Below, one piece after another: positions 8,966-17,317 of a DNA stretch of 44,205 nt (the first letter of the stretch is position 1; the number at the start of each line of letters is the position of its first letter). The position numbers were made by a program, and so were the translations under genes. The DNA lies in assembly GCA_937926205.1 (NCBI GenBank), contig CALEYL010000037.1, positions 1-44,205 of the forward strand. The letters are read 5' to 3'. The notes below the pieces were generated by a model, which saw only the letters and a program-made list of their open reading frames with translations, did no database searches and was not told the DNA's origin. The stretch comes from an uncultured Saprospiraceae bacterium (GTDB lineage: Bacteria > Bacteroidota > Bacteroidia > Chitinophagales > Saprospiraceae).

Positions 8966-9319
8966 GATTTTAAGCCATTCTTATGCCTTCAGGCAATTGT
9001 TTTTTGAATAAAATTCGAATATTCAGCCCTTCTTAAAAACCGCCTGCTTGTTTTTTTCGTAATTATATAAGAGGGATTTGGAGGCCAGCAGTTTGGTCAG
9101 ATTTCCGACAATTCACCTTGTTGGGGAGCTAAAATCCGGCTATTTCATGTATATACGGTTAAATTGTACCTGGACTTAAACCTCGTTTTGGTGTATTTTT
9201 CAATACACAATTGTTTCGCACCCGCGCGCTCCAACAGTACTTCTGCTGACACCTTCTTCTAAATCCACAGTTAGCGCATATTTTACCAAAAATCGTTTTT
9301 TACTTAAAAATCATTAAAA

Positions 9320-11122
9320 ATGAAAAAATCCCTTACACGATTGAGTATGTTAAGCATGCTCTTTATGTCACTCATTTCCAGCGCCCAGGTTGGGTCCAAC
9401 AACCGATTATTGTTTACAACTGACCTTAATGGCCAGCAGGAAGTTCCTTCCGTAACGACAGACGCCCGCGGCATTGCAACCATCCTGATTTCGGAAGATT
9501 TGACAACCATGAGCATTTATGCGGTTTTCAGTGGTCTGAGCGGCGCCATTACCGGCTGCCATATTCACGATGGAATCGACGGCGTAGCAGGGCCGGTTTT
9601 GATCAGCCTTACCAATGATCTTTCCGGAAACCGCTTACGGGCTGAAATACCGGCGACTGCTAACATCCTGAGCAAGTTATTAAAAAAAGAACTTTACCTG
9701 AATGTGCATACTGCTGCCAATCCGGGTGGTGAAATTCGCGGACAGTTGGAATTAAAGACCGAAAACCTTTACGCCATGGCCCTTTCCGGTGCCAATGAAA
9801 CGCCAGCCGTTAATTCTACCGCTTCGGGTGTGGGTTATCTGGCCCATTCTCCCGGCAACTTTTTCCTGCGTTATACGATTGAATACAATGGCTTGTCAGG
9901 GCCGCTTACCGCAGCGCATTTTCACAGTGGCGCTGCCGGTGTTGCAGGACCGGTCGTTACGCCTTTATTACCCGGGCTTACCAATACCTTAACGGGAACC
10001 TTAGACCTGACTTTGCTGCCAAATGACTTCTTACAGAAATTAGATGCCGGCACTTTATACGCAAACATCCACACGGCCGCCAATCCGGGCGGTGAAATCC
10101 GCGGACAGGTCATTCCGCTTGGCCCCATTGCTTTTGAAGCCATCCTCAACGGCGACCAGGAAACACCACCGGTGACTACTTCTGCAGGCGGCGTAGCCAT
10201 CGCCAGCCTGAATGCTACCCTCGACTCTGTTACATATTATGTAGGTGTGAACGGGCTTACGCCAACGGCTGCTCATTTCCACACAGGGGCTTCAGGCGTT
10301 GCAGGCCCTGTTTTGGTTGGCTTGCAAACAACATCCCTGCCCAATTTTTATACCGCTAAAGTTGCGGTAACAGAGACCGTCGTTGCCAACCTGCTCACCA
10401 GCAAGATATACGCAAACGTGCATACTGCTGCCAATCCGGGCGGTGAAATTCGCGGTCAGATGGAGCCGCTCCTGCGCCGGGTTTATGCTTTCGACCTTTG
10501 CGGGGAACAGGAAGTGCCCGTCAATGCCGCCAGTGCCATTGGCGCGGCTTACATCACCACTGACCGACTCAGCACCCACCTGGAATACCGCTACATCGTC
10601 GATGGCCTGAGCGGGCCGGCATCTGCAGCGCATATCCACGACGGGGCTATCGGCGCTTCCGGGCCGGTATACCTTCCGGTAAATACACCTGCGCCCGTTG
10701 GCAGCGGCCAATTCCAAATCACGGGCGATGTCACCGCTAAGCTGGAATCGGGCAATACGTATCTGAATGTGCACACGGCTGCCAATCCGGGCGGCGAAGT
10801 GCGCGGCCAGGTGCTCAGAGATTTGTCCTGTTCGACGAATGTAGCCGTGGCGCCGGAACCGGCAGCAGAAATATTGTCTGTTTTTCCAAACCCGACAACC
10901 GACTACGTTGACATTCGGATGTACGTCAAAGAGCCATTCGAGGGCCAGTTGTGCCTGATGGAATTGGGCGGAAAAACCGTTTTGCAAAAAAAATACAACC
11001 TGGAATCAGGTCCGCAGGCGCTCTCTCTGAATCTGACCAATTTGCCGGCGGGCATGTATTTTGCTCAAATCCGGTCGGCACAGCACGGCATGATCCGGGC
11101 CTTTAAAGTCGTGAAGAAATAA
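9320..11122 (+). CDS. Secreted protein with four CHRD domains and T9SS sorting domain
   Basis: A 600-residue exported protein. Residues 1-22 form a signal peptide ending near SSAQ. Four CHRD (chordin-like) domains follow at about 30-140, 148-263, 268-378 and 388-496. Each contains an A-H-I/F-H segment (CHIHDG, AHFHSG, AHFHTG, AHIHDG) and closes with NVHTAANPGGE-x-RGQ or a near copy (NIHTAANPGGE in the second). Residues about 517-600 are a type IX secretion sorting domain (VFPNPTTDYVDI ... LPAGMYFAQI), so the protein should be secreted or anchored at the cell surface. The function of bacterial CHRD proteins is unsettled; the conserved histidines suggest metal or ligand binding, which is inference. 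The near-identical ends of the repeats suggest internal duplication. The gene stands alone and ends at a strong hairpin shared with the convergent hydrogenase operon. Confidence 0.93.
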   Translation: MKKSLTRLSMLSMLFMSLISSAQVGSNNRLLFTTDLNGQQEVPSVTTDARGIATILISEDLTTMSIYAVFSGLSGAITGCHIHDGIDGVAGPVLISLTNDLSGNRLRAEIPATANILSKLLKKELYLNVHTAANPGGEIRGQLELKTENLYAMALSGANETPAVNSTASGVGYLAHSPGNFFLRYTIEYNGLSGPLTAAHFHSGAAGVAGPVVTPLLPGLTNTLTGTLDLTLLPNDFLQKLDAGTLYANIHTAANPGGEIRGQVIPLGPIAFEAILNGDQETPPVTTSAGGVAIASLNATLDSVTYYVGVNGLTPTAAHFHTGASGVAGPVLVGLQTTSLPNFYTAKVAVTETVVANLLTSKIYANVHTAANPGGEIRGQMEPLLRRVYAFDLCGEQEVPVNAASAIGAAYITTDRLSTHLEYRYIVDGLSGPASAAHIHDGAIGASGPVYLPVNTPAPVGSGQFQITGDVTAKLESGNTYLNVHTAANPGGEVRGQVLRDLSCSTNVAVAPEPAAEILSVFPNPTTDYVDIRMYVKEPFEGQLCLMELGGKTVLQKKYNLESGPQALSLNLTNLPAGMYFAQIRSAQHGMIRAFKVVKK

Positions 11123-11142
11123 TTTGAAGCTTGAACAAAAAC

Positions 11143-11171
11143 GGAGCCATCCTGAATCTTGGGATGGCTCC
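11143..11171. terminator. Bidirectional intrinsic terminator
   Basis: A perfect 10-bp stem, GGAGCCATCC (11143-11152) with GGATGGCTCC (11162-11171), and a 9-nt loop. It sits between the convergent CHRD gene and hydrogenase operon. On the minus strand it is followed by a U-rich GTTTTTGTTC, so it suits the end of the hydrogenase transcript best; the plus-strand tail is weaker. Confidence 0.8.
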
Positions 11172-11177
11172 TAATCA

Positions 11178-11708
11178 TTAAAAAGAAGCGTATACAGGGG
11201 CATCATACCCCACATCTTTTTGCTCAATCGCACGCCGTTCGCGGCGCAAACGACCAACCAAAGCCTCTACTTTGCCTTCCAGTGCGGGCATAGCTGCGGC
11301 TATATCAGGAGAGAGCGCTATGGATTGGGTTTGAATCTTCTCAATAGAAACAGTAAAAAGGTAAATATTTGGCACGCGGCCTAAAATCGTAAGCCCTTCT
11401 ACCAGGTCGCGCAGGCCGATATCGTGCGAACTCATCGCTCTCGGAAAATCTGAAGCAAACCGGGGTCGGATCATGGAGATGAGACCGGCAGGCAAACCAT
11501 CCATAGTGGCATCAATGAGGATGACCGTGGGATAGGTTTCAAAAAATTCCATGAGGTGAAAACCGCCGGTGCCGCCATCCACAACTTCGATGTCTTCTCC
11601 CAGCCAGTTCCGGCCCTCTAACTGATGGACAAAATGAATGCCAACGCCTTCGTCGCCCATCAGCAAATTGCCAATCCCCATGATGAGGATATCTTTTTGA
11701 ATTCCCAT
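11178..11708 (-). CDS. hyaD: [NiFe]-hydrogenase large-subunit maturation protease
   Basis: A cytoplasmic endopeptidase of the HyaD/HybD/HupD family that removes the C-terminal tail of the hydrogenase large subunit once nickel is in place. The start at 11708 gives 176 residues beginning MGIQKD. It follows the cytochrome gene's stop by one base (TGATATG) and has an AGAGGA ribosome site; a longer reading from 11735 would overlap that gene by 26 bp. The fold motif GIGNLLMGDEGVG is N-terminal. The acidic residue in GDEG, the aspartate in LIDATMDG and the histidine in SSHDIG match the three nickel ligands of the family. It is last in the structural operon, and its substrate tail is visible in the large-subunit gene two genes upstream. 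Confidence 0.93.
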   Translation of the reverse strand: MGIQKDILIMGIGNLLMGDEGVGIHFVHQLEGRNWLGEDIEVVDGGTGGFHLMEFFETYPTVILIDATMDGLPAGLISMIRPRFASDFPRAMSSHDIGLRDLVEGLTILGRVPNIYLFTVSIEKIQTQSIALSPDIAAAMPALEGKVEALVGRLRRERRAIEQKDVGYDAPVYASF

Positions 11709-11709
11709 A

Positions 11710-12411
11710 TCAATCCTCTTTGTGTTCTTTTTCAAATTGCTCTTCTTCGATGAATTTCCAGCCGCCGCCCATAGAGGAAATCTCTCCTCTTCCTTCTACA
11801 TAATCGTGGTAGAAGACGAGGTAAACGTGCACTATGGCAAACAGGATAAAAAACCACATGGTCGCGTGGTGCCAGTTGCGCAGGCCAAAATTATCGCCAA
11901 AAATTCCGGAAACCCAGATGAATGCATCTGCAAACCACCAGTGGCTCATATCGGCATACAAAGCAAATCCGGTGATGCATTGCACCAGAAAAGCAATGAA
12001 GGTGAAAAAATAAATGAACCCCGCCAGTGCGTTGTGCCCGACGGATATGTGTTCCCGGTTTTTCTTCAGGAAAATATCAATGCTGATGACTTGCCACATC
12101 TCCTTGAAAAACTTCCGGTTTGTCGGGACAAAATTCTTCCAGTTGGCGTATTTATTGCCGACAAAACCCCAGTAAATCCGAAATACAAAATTGAAGAAGA
12201 ACACATAAGCGGCAACAAAATGGATGAAACGGATGGTGCCGAACAGGTATCGGTGAGAAGCTTCACTTTGGGACATAATGCCCGGCGGATTGCCAATAAG
12301 GTAGCCCGTTACGCAAAGCGCAACAATAGCCAGTACATTAAGCCAGTGGTACGCCCGCACGGGGAGTTCCCAGACGAACACCCGGCGTAGTTTATGGGTT
12401 AGCGTGGACAT
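11710..12411 (-). CDS. hyaC: Hydrogenase b-type cytochrome subunit
   Basis: A di-haem cytochrome b of the HyaC/HupC family, 233 residues. It anchors the hydrogenase in the membrane and passes electrons from H2 oxidation to the quinone pool. Four membrane segments are visible (about 22-42, 62-84, 128-150 and 183-205). Candidate haem histidines lie in YHWLN, RFIHF and WHHATMWFF-x4-VHVY. The cytoplasmic C-terminal tail is acidic. It sits 48 bp after the large-subunit gene and 1 bp before the maturation protease, the usual order for a membrane-bound uptake hydrogenase operon. Confidence 0.93.
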   Translation of the reverse strand: MSTLTHKLRRVFVWELPVRAYHWLNVLAIVALCVTGYLIGNPPGIMSQSEASHRYLFGTIRFIHFVAAYVFFFNFVFRIYWGFVGNKYANWKNFVPTNRKFFKEMWQVISIDIFLKKNREHISVGHNALAGFIYFFTFIAFLVQCITGFALYADMSHWWFADAFIWVSGIFGDNFGLRNWHHATMWFFILFAIVHVYLVFYHDYVEGRGEISSMGGGWKFIEEEQFEKEHKED

Positions 12412-12459
12412 ATTCCGTGGATTAAAGATGATTGAATTCGCTACGTCCCCAATTCCTGC

Positions 12460-14178
12460 TCACATGACTTTGACTTTGCTGATGTGCTTTCCGTGTTCAT
12501 CATACAGGTGAACGGCACAGGCCAGGCAGGGGTCAAAGGAATGCACGGTCCGAAGAATCTCTACCGGTTGTTCCGGATCAGCAATCGGGGTGCCCACCAA
12601 TGCCGCTTCGTAAGCCGACATGTTGCCTTGCGCATCGCGCGGAGAAGCATTCCATGTTGTGGGCACCACCAACTGATAATTTTTGATCTTCTTGTCTTCG
12701 ATAACAATCCAGTGCGCCAATGCCCCGCGCGGTGCTTCGGAATGCCCGACGCCCTGAGCGGTAAATTCCCAGCGGGCAGGATTGAATTTTTCCATATTCG
12801 CCATGTGGGTATCTCCGTTTCGGAGGTTGGAAATCAGCTGATCGTAGAACTCAAGTCCCCATTGCGATATCAGAATGGTCTCCAACCCACGCGCCGCAGT
12901 ACGGCCCAAAGTTGAAAACAAAGCCGTCACCGGTACATTTAATTTGGCAAGGGTGCTGTCAACGACCTCCTTAAAATCTTCGCGTCCGCGCGCATAACCA
13001 ATCAGAACACGGGCCAGCGGGCCTACCTCCACCGCGTTTCCTTTCCAGCGCGGGGTTTTGAGGTAGCTGTATTTTTCTTCCACATTCAGAAAATCGTAAG
13101 GCGGTTTAGGACCGGTATAATTGATCTTCGATTCGCCTTTCCAGGGGTGGAGGCCGGCGTCGTTGCCTTCTTCGTAATCATACCAGGATCGGCTGACAAA
13201 CTCTTGCACTTCACTGTCGTTGCGAAGGTCAACATCATGGACTTTACTGATATCTTTGTTTAAAATTACCCCTGACGGGAATTTAAAACTGGACGGGTCA
13301 TTGTAACCATTGGTCGGCAAGTCGCCGTACGCCATGAAACTGCCCAGTCCGCCGCCAATAGCGCCCCAATCGAGGTAATAAGGGGCTACTGCAAGCAAAT
13401 CGGGAATGTAAACCTGTTCAATAAAGGTCTTGGCGTCTTTGAGCAACTGGTGCACATAAGCCAGTCGTTCCGCATTGATACCGCTCACATCGTCGAGACC
13501 GATGGCGCAGGCCATACCGCCTACCAGATAGTTGGGGTGCGGGTTTTTACCGCCAAAAATGGTATGAATTTTGACAATTTCTTTTTGCCATTCCAGCGCC
13601 TCGAGGTAGTGCGCAACACCGATCAGATTGACTTCTGCCGGCAATTTATAGGCCGGATGCCCCCAATAGCCATTGGCAAAGATGCCGAGCTGGCCGCTTT
13701 CCACAAACTTCGTCAGTCGTTTTTGCAAATCAGAGAAATAGCCCGGCGAACTTTTAGGCCAGTTGGAGATGCTTTGCGCAATTTCGGACGTTTTTTTCGG
13801 ATCGGCTTTGAGTGCCGAAACGAGATCAACCCAGTCCAGCGCATGTAAATGGTAAAAGTGTACCACGTGGTCGTGCATGTACTGGGTACAAAACATAATG
13901 TTGCGCACCATTTCAGCATTGGGCGGAATGACAATACCCAGGGCGTCTTCTACGGTGCGACAGGAAGCCAGAGAGTGGACAGACGTGCAAACACCGCAAA
14001 CCCGGCCAACGAAAGCCCAGGCATCACGGGGGTCGCGTCCGCGCAAAATTTCCTCCAGCAACCGAACCATCGTGCCGGCGCTGTAGGCATTCACCACTTT
14101 GCCGTCTTTAATCTCGGCTTCTATCCGCAAGTGGCCCTCAATCCGTGTAACCGGATCAATTACGATTCTCTGACTCAT
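12460..14178 (-). CDS. hyaB: [NiFe]-hydrogenase large subunit (group 1)
   Basis: The catalytic large subunit of an uptake hydrogenase, oxidising H2 at a Ni-Fe(CN)2CO centre. I place the start at 14178 (MSQRIVIDPVTRIEGH, the conserved family N-terminus); an upstream in-frame ATG at 14238 would add 20 non-conserved residues. The product has 572 residues. The L1 motif RVCGVCTSVH gives ligands C61 and C64 with H68. The L2 motif DPCLACAVH gives C551 and C554, with H557 as the last residue before a 15-residue tail expected to be cut off by the HyaD-type protease. It follows the small-subunit gene by 124 bp. Confidence 0.95.
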   Translation of the reverse strand: MSQRIVIDPVTRIEGHLRIEAEIKDGKVVNAYSAGTMVRLLEEILRGRDPRDAWAFVGRVCGVCTSVHSLASCRTVEDALGIVIPPNAEMVRNIMFCTQYMHDHVVHFYHLHALDWVDLVSALKADPKKTSEIAQSISNWPKSSPGYFSDLQKRLTKFVESGQLGIFANGYWGHPAYKLPAEVNLIGVAHYLEALEWQKEIVKIHTIFGGKNPHPNYLVGGMACAIGLDDVSGINAERLAYVHQLLKDAKTFIEQVYIPDLLAVAPYYLDWGAIGGGLGSFMAYGDLPTNGYNDPSSFKFPSGVILNKDISKVHDVDLRNDSEVQEFVSRSWYDYEEGNDAGLHPWKGESKINYTGPKPPYDFLNVEEKYSYLKTPRWKGNAVEVGPLARVLIGYARGREDFKEVVDSTLAKLNVPVTALFSTLGRTAARGLETILISQWGLEFYDQLISNLRNGDTHMANMEKFNPARWEFTAQGVGHSEAPRGALAHWIVIEDKKIKNYQLVVPTTWNASPRDAQGNMSAYEAALVGTPIADPEQPVEILRTVHSFDPCLACAVHLYDEHGKHISKVKVM

Positions 14179-14302
14179 ATTATTCAATTTGATGGCTGGT
14201 GTAAAAAACCGAAAAAGCGCAAGAGACAAAAACACCATTGTCGTTTCCTCAGAAGCAGCAAAACCCTCGAATTTGCCTCTTGCGTGTACGTATTGATAAA
14301 GC

Positions 14303-15421
14303 TTACAATTCTTTTTCTGCTTCTTTTCCTTCCTCTACTAAATTATGGATGAGCTTCTTTTTGCGCAGGTTGGTGGCAACAGCATGCGCTGCAATACCGG
14401 CAGCCGTCACTCCGGCCGCAATGATGCCGATCTTATCTGCGTTACTTTCGATGCCAAAACCAGGGAAGTTGGCCATTTGACGATAGATTGGTCCGTTGTC
14501 CCAGAAGTTTTCTTCGCTGCACCCAAAACAGCCGTGCCCGGATTGAATCGGGTAGCTGGTGCCATTGTTCCAGCGCATCGCCCCGCAGGCATTGTAAGTC
14601 ATAGGCCCTTTACACCCTACTTTATACAGACAATAGCCCTTCTGAGCGTTTTCATCGTCGAAGGTTTCCACAAACAAACCGGCATCGTAAAATGGACGAC
14701 GGTAGCAGGTGTCGTGTACGCGTTTGGAATAAAAAGCTTTGGGACGACCTACCCGATCCAATTCAGGCAAACGGCCAAAAGTGATCATGTGGATCAATAC
14801 GCCCGCCATCACTTCGCCAATTGGGGGACAACCCGGCACTTTGATGATCGGCTTGCCTTTAACCAGCTTGTGGATGGGCGTAGCCGAAGTGGGATTGGGT
14901 TTTGCCGATTGTACGCAACCGTTGCAGGCACAACTTCCCCAACACAGAATGGCTTTGGCGCCGGCAGCTGATTCCTGTAAAATGTCAACAGCCGATTTGC
15001 CTCCAATACAGCAATAGACGCCGTCATTCGCAACCGGAACAGATCCTTCTACACACAGAATGTACTCGCCATGGTAATCCTTCATGGTTTTTGCTTTGGC
15101 GGCTTCGGCCTGGTGGCCACTGGCTGCCATCAATGTTTCTGTGTAATCCAGCGAAATGTTGTCAATGATGATGTCTGCCACAATAGGGTGCGAGGATCGG
15201 ATAAAGGACTCGCTGCAGCAGGTACATTCCTGAAAATGCAACCAGATTACCGGGATGCGCGGCGTTTTTTGAAGTGCGCTGGCAATTTGTGCCGCACCAC
15301 TAGCCTGAAGCCCCAGATAAGCGGCCATCGTTGTGCAGAATTTCATAAAATCGCGACGGGAATAACCTTTTCCTCGCAATTCTTCATAATAAGTCGGCCG
15401 GCGGGTAGGATGGTTCGTCAT
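14303..15421 (-). CDS. hyaA: [NiFe]-hydrogenase small subunit, O2-tolerant type
   Basis: The electron-transfer subunit of a membrane-bound uptake hydrogenase. I choose the ATG at 15421 (372 residues; in-frame ATGs at 15493 and 15550 are possible) because it puts the Tat motif SRRDFMK at residues 21-27. The enzyme should therefore be exported folded to the periplasm and held by a C-terminal membrane helix (about 331-350). The proximal-cluster cysteines are C66, C68, C69, C164, C169 and C198. The C-T-C-C pattern and C169 are the two extra cysteines of oxygen-tolerant group 1d enzymes with a [4Fe-3S] centre. H236, C239, C264 and C270 suit the distal cluster, and C279, C298 and C301 the medial cluster. 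An unusual further cysteine, C166, lies between C164 and C169. Confidence 0.95.
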   Translation of the reverse strand: MTNHPTRRPTYYEELRGKGYSRRDFMKFCTTMAAYLGLQASGAAQIASALQKTPRIPVIWLHFQECTCCSESFIRSSHPIVADIIIDNISLDYTETLMAASGHQAEAAKAKTMKDYHGEYILCVEGSVPVANDGVYCCIGGKSAVDILQESAAGAKAILCWGSCACNGCVQSAKPNPTSATPIHKLVKGKPIIKVPGCPPIGEVMAGVLIHMITFGRLPELDRVGRPKAFYSKRVHDTCYRRPFYDAGLFVETFDDENAQKGYCLYKVGCKGPMTYNACGAMRWNNGTSYPIQSGHGCFGCSEENFWDNGPIYRQMANFPGFGIESNADKIGIIAAGVTAAGIAAHAVATNLRKKKLIHNLVEEGKEAEKEL

Positions 15422-15608
15422 GGTGGGCTCTTTTTTAAGGTGCGCAAAATTGGATCCACTTAATTGATTCTCCGGCAATTTAAACTTTGACATACCATTG
15501 CTTTGATGATACCAGTCATTGATTGTGTTGATTTTAGTCATCGCTATCATTTATGGCAGCAAGCTATCTTGGCGTATCGTTTGTTTCAAAAATCGATCAA
15601 CAGCAATC
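15422..15608. other. Divergent hydrogenase/hyp intergenic region
   Basis: These 187 bp separate the small-subunit gene (minus) from hypA (plus) and must carry both promoters. If the longer small-subunit starts at 15493 or 15550 are used, part of this is coding. I see only weak candidates: TATCTTGG near 15568 for hypA (one mismatch to TAnnTTTG) and CAATTTTG on the minus strand near 15452 for the hydrogenase. There is no GG-N10-GC sigma-54 element and no clear operator. Confidence 0.4.
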
Positions 15609-15950
15609 ATGCACGAATTGTCCATCGTCCAAAGCATCGTTGAAATTGCAGAAGAACAGGTTCGCCAGGCTGGCGCGAGGCAGGTGGATAGCATTGAACT
15701 GGATATTGGACAACTTGCCGGCATAGAATGGTCATCGCTCGACTTTGCATGGGAAGCAGCGGTACGCCACACCGTGCTCCAAAACGCCGATCGCCTGGTG
15801 AGACGCGTTCCTGGCAAAGCCAAATGCCTGGAATGTCAAAAAGAATTCAACATCGGCGCACTATACGATGCCTGTCCGCATTGTCAGGCCCATTTTCATC
15901 AGATACTGAGCGGGCAGGAATTGCGGGTTTGCGCGCTGACAGTCTCATAA
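15609..15950 (+). CDS. hypA: Hydrogenase nickel incorporation protein HypA
   Basis: A small cytoplasmic metallochaperone (113 residues) that, with HypB, delivers nickel to the hydrogenase large subunit. The start at 15609 is fixed by the invariant N-terminus Met-His-Glu, whose His2 binds nickel; the frame is open further upstream but not conserved. Two CxxC pairs near the C-terminus (CLEC and CPHC) form the structural zinc site. It is the first of three plus-strand hyp genes; hypB begins 14 bp after its stop. Confidence 0.95.
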   Translation: MHELSIVQSIVEIAEEQVRQAGARQVDSIELDIGQLAGIEWSSLDFAWEAAVRHTVLQNADRLVRRVPGKAKCLECQKEFNIGALYDACPHCQAHFHQILSGQELRVCALTVS

Positions 15951-15964
15951 TTTAGTAAAATCGA

Positions 15965-16798
15965 ATGATCATGTGCAGCACTTGCGGATGTAGTCAACCG
16001 GCCGGAGCCGTAAAAATCCATAAGGTCAACCTGAATGAACTTCATGTGGCAGCAGATCACACAGCCCATCATCATGGTTTTGGAACTGCGCATACACACG
16101 AACACCATAACGAACACCACCATCACCACAGCGGCGAAAAAACGGTAATCCAACTGGAGCAGGACATTCTGGGTAAAAACAACCTGCTGGCTGAACGCAA
16201 CAGGGGCTATTTTGAAGCCAAACACATTGCCGCTTTCAACCTGGTCAGCTCACCCGGTTCAGGGAAAACAGCCCTGCTGGAACGGACGCTCGGGGATCTG
16301 AAAGACCAAATGCCTTTTTTTGTCATCGAAGGCGACCAGCAAACCAACAACGACGCCGAACGCATTGCAGCTACCGGTGCGCCGGTGGTTCAGATCAATA
16401 CAGGAAAAGGCTGCCATCTGGATGCAGAAATGATCCGCCAGGCCACTAAAGAACTCAACCCGGTTGACCACGCCGTCGTGTTTATTGAAAATGTCGGCAA
16501 CCTGGTTTGTCCGGCGCTGTTCGACCTCGGCGAAAGTGCGCGTGTGGTCATCATCAGCGTCACGGAGGGGGACGATAAACCCCTGAAATATCCGGACATG
16601 TTCCACTCCTCTCAATTGTGCATCATCAATAAAATTGACCTGCTGCCTTATGTGCCTTTTGATGTGGAAAAAGTGAAAGCCAATGCCCGAAAGGTAAGCC
16701 ATATCACCGAGTTTATCGAGTTGTCGGCCTACACTGGTCAGGGCATGCAGCAATGGTACGAATGGCTGCAAAAGCAGCAACAACATACCGATCATTAA
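15965..16798 (+). CDS. hypB: Hydrogenase nickel incorporation GTPase HypB
   Basis: A cytoplasmic SIMIBI-class GTPase (277 residues) that drives nickel insertion together with HypA. The N-terminus carries the high-affinity nickel motif CSTCGC at residues 4-9, followed by a histidine-rich stretch (about residues 32-56, including HHHHH) of the nickel-storing type. The GTPase core shows the P-loop SSPGSGKT (about 94-101), the switch/metal-site region ENVGNLVCP and the base-specificity motif NKID. A second ATG two codons in (15971) would give the more usual Met-Cys start. It is in an operon with hypA and hypC. hypD, hypE and hypF are not in the window and must lie elsewhere. Confidence 0.95.
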   Translation: MIMCSTCGCSQPAGAVKIHKVNLNELHVAADHTAHHHGFGTAHTHEHHNEHHHHHSGEKTVIQLEQDILGKNNLLAERNRGYFEAKHIAAFNLVSSPGSGKTALLERTLGDLKDQMPFFVIEGDQQTNNDAERIAATGAPVVQINTGKGCHLDAEMIRQATKELNPVDHAVVFIENVGNLVCPALFDLGESARVVIISVTEGDDKPLKYPDMFHSSQLCIINKIDLLPYVPFDVEKVKANARKVSHITEFIELSAYTGQGMQQWYEWLQKQQQHTDH

Positions 16799-16863
16799 CA
16801 GCAGTTGCCGGCTCTTTTCTGTTTTCAGACAGGTAAAAGCAACAGCAATCAAAAGCAACCAAC

Positions 16864-17109
16864 ATGTGCTTAGCCATACCCGGTCAGATCAAATCCATCA
16901 GCGCCCAACTGGACGATACCTTTCGCCTGGCCAAAGTTTCCTTCGGCGGAATAACCAAAGAAGTCAACCTGTCCATGCTGCCTGAAGCCCGGATAGACGA
17001 TTATGTGCTCGTTCATGTAGGCGTCGCCATCAGCATCATCGATGAAGCAGAAGCACACAAAACACTGGAGTACATCAAAGCCATTGGCGAGTTGGAAGAG
17101 TTGGAATAG
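16864..17109 (+). CDS. hypC: Hydrogenase assembly chaperone HypC
   Basis: An 81-residue HypC/HybG/HupF chaperone. The invariant MCLAIPG N-terminus is present; Cys2 carries the Fe(CN)2CO unit from HypD to the large-subunit precursor. The beta-barrel core (KVSFGGITKEVNLSMLPE ... DYVLVHVGVAI) is complete. It lies 65 bp after hypB and is the last of the three hyp genes. A small hairpin, GCCCT (17114-17118) with AGGGC (17125-17129), follows its stop and may be a weak terminator. Confidence 0.95.
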   Translation: MCLAIPGQIKSISAQLDDTFRLAKVSFGGITKEVNLSMLPEARIDDYVLVHVGVAISIIDEAEAHKTLEYIKAIGELEELE

Positions 17110-17170
17110 AAATGCCCTTTGCACAGGGCCGGCGCAATGAATATCGGACAAAGTCGGACATTTCAGGAAA

Positions 17171-17205
17171 TTTAGACCGACTTTTAAACATTTGCGTTAT
17201 CTTCG
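17171..17205 (+). promoter_or_regulatory. Possible promoter of the helicase gene
   Basis: TATCTTCG at 17198-17205 is one mismatch from the Bacteroidota -7 box TAnnTTTG, with a weak -33 TTTA at 17171-17174 (23-bp spacer). It lies about 110 bp before the chosen helicase start. Confidence 0.3.
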
Positions 17206-17317
17206 TAAATAACACTTATTTACAAAAGAAAACGGGGAATAGTGAAGAAAGAAAGAAGCGTTGAGGGTACCCGTGCGCTACCTGTCGCAACCCCCGGCAT
17301 GCTATTCGGATAACGCC

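Larger units (their letters stand above)
8801..9319. other. 519-bp divergent intergenic region
   Basis: This separates the permease run (minus strand) from the CHRD-protein gene (plus strand). It holds the sigma-54 promoter and enhancer palindromes of the permeases (listed separately). On the plus-strand side there is a perfect hairpin, GTGTATT (9191-9197) with AATACAC (9202-9208), about 110 bp before the CHRD start. I see no convincing TAnnTTTG promoter for the CHRD gene and no coding sequence. Confidence 0.6.

Noticed and set aside
17146..17162. A further sigma-54 enhancer site (tcggacaaagtcggaca)
   Set aside because: It is a direct repeat of one half-site, not a dyad, and no GG-N10-GC promoter follows.
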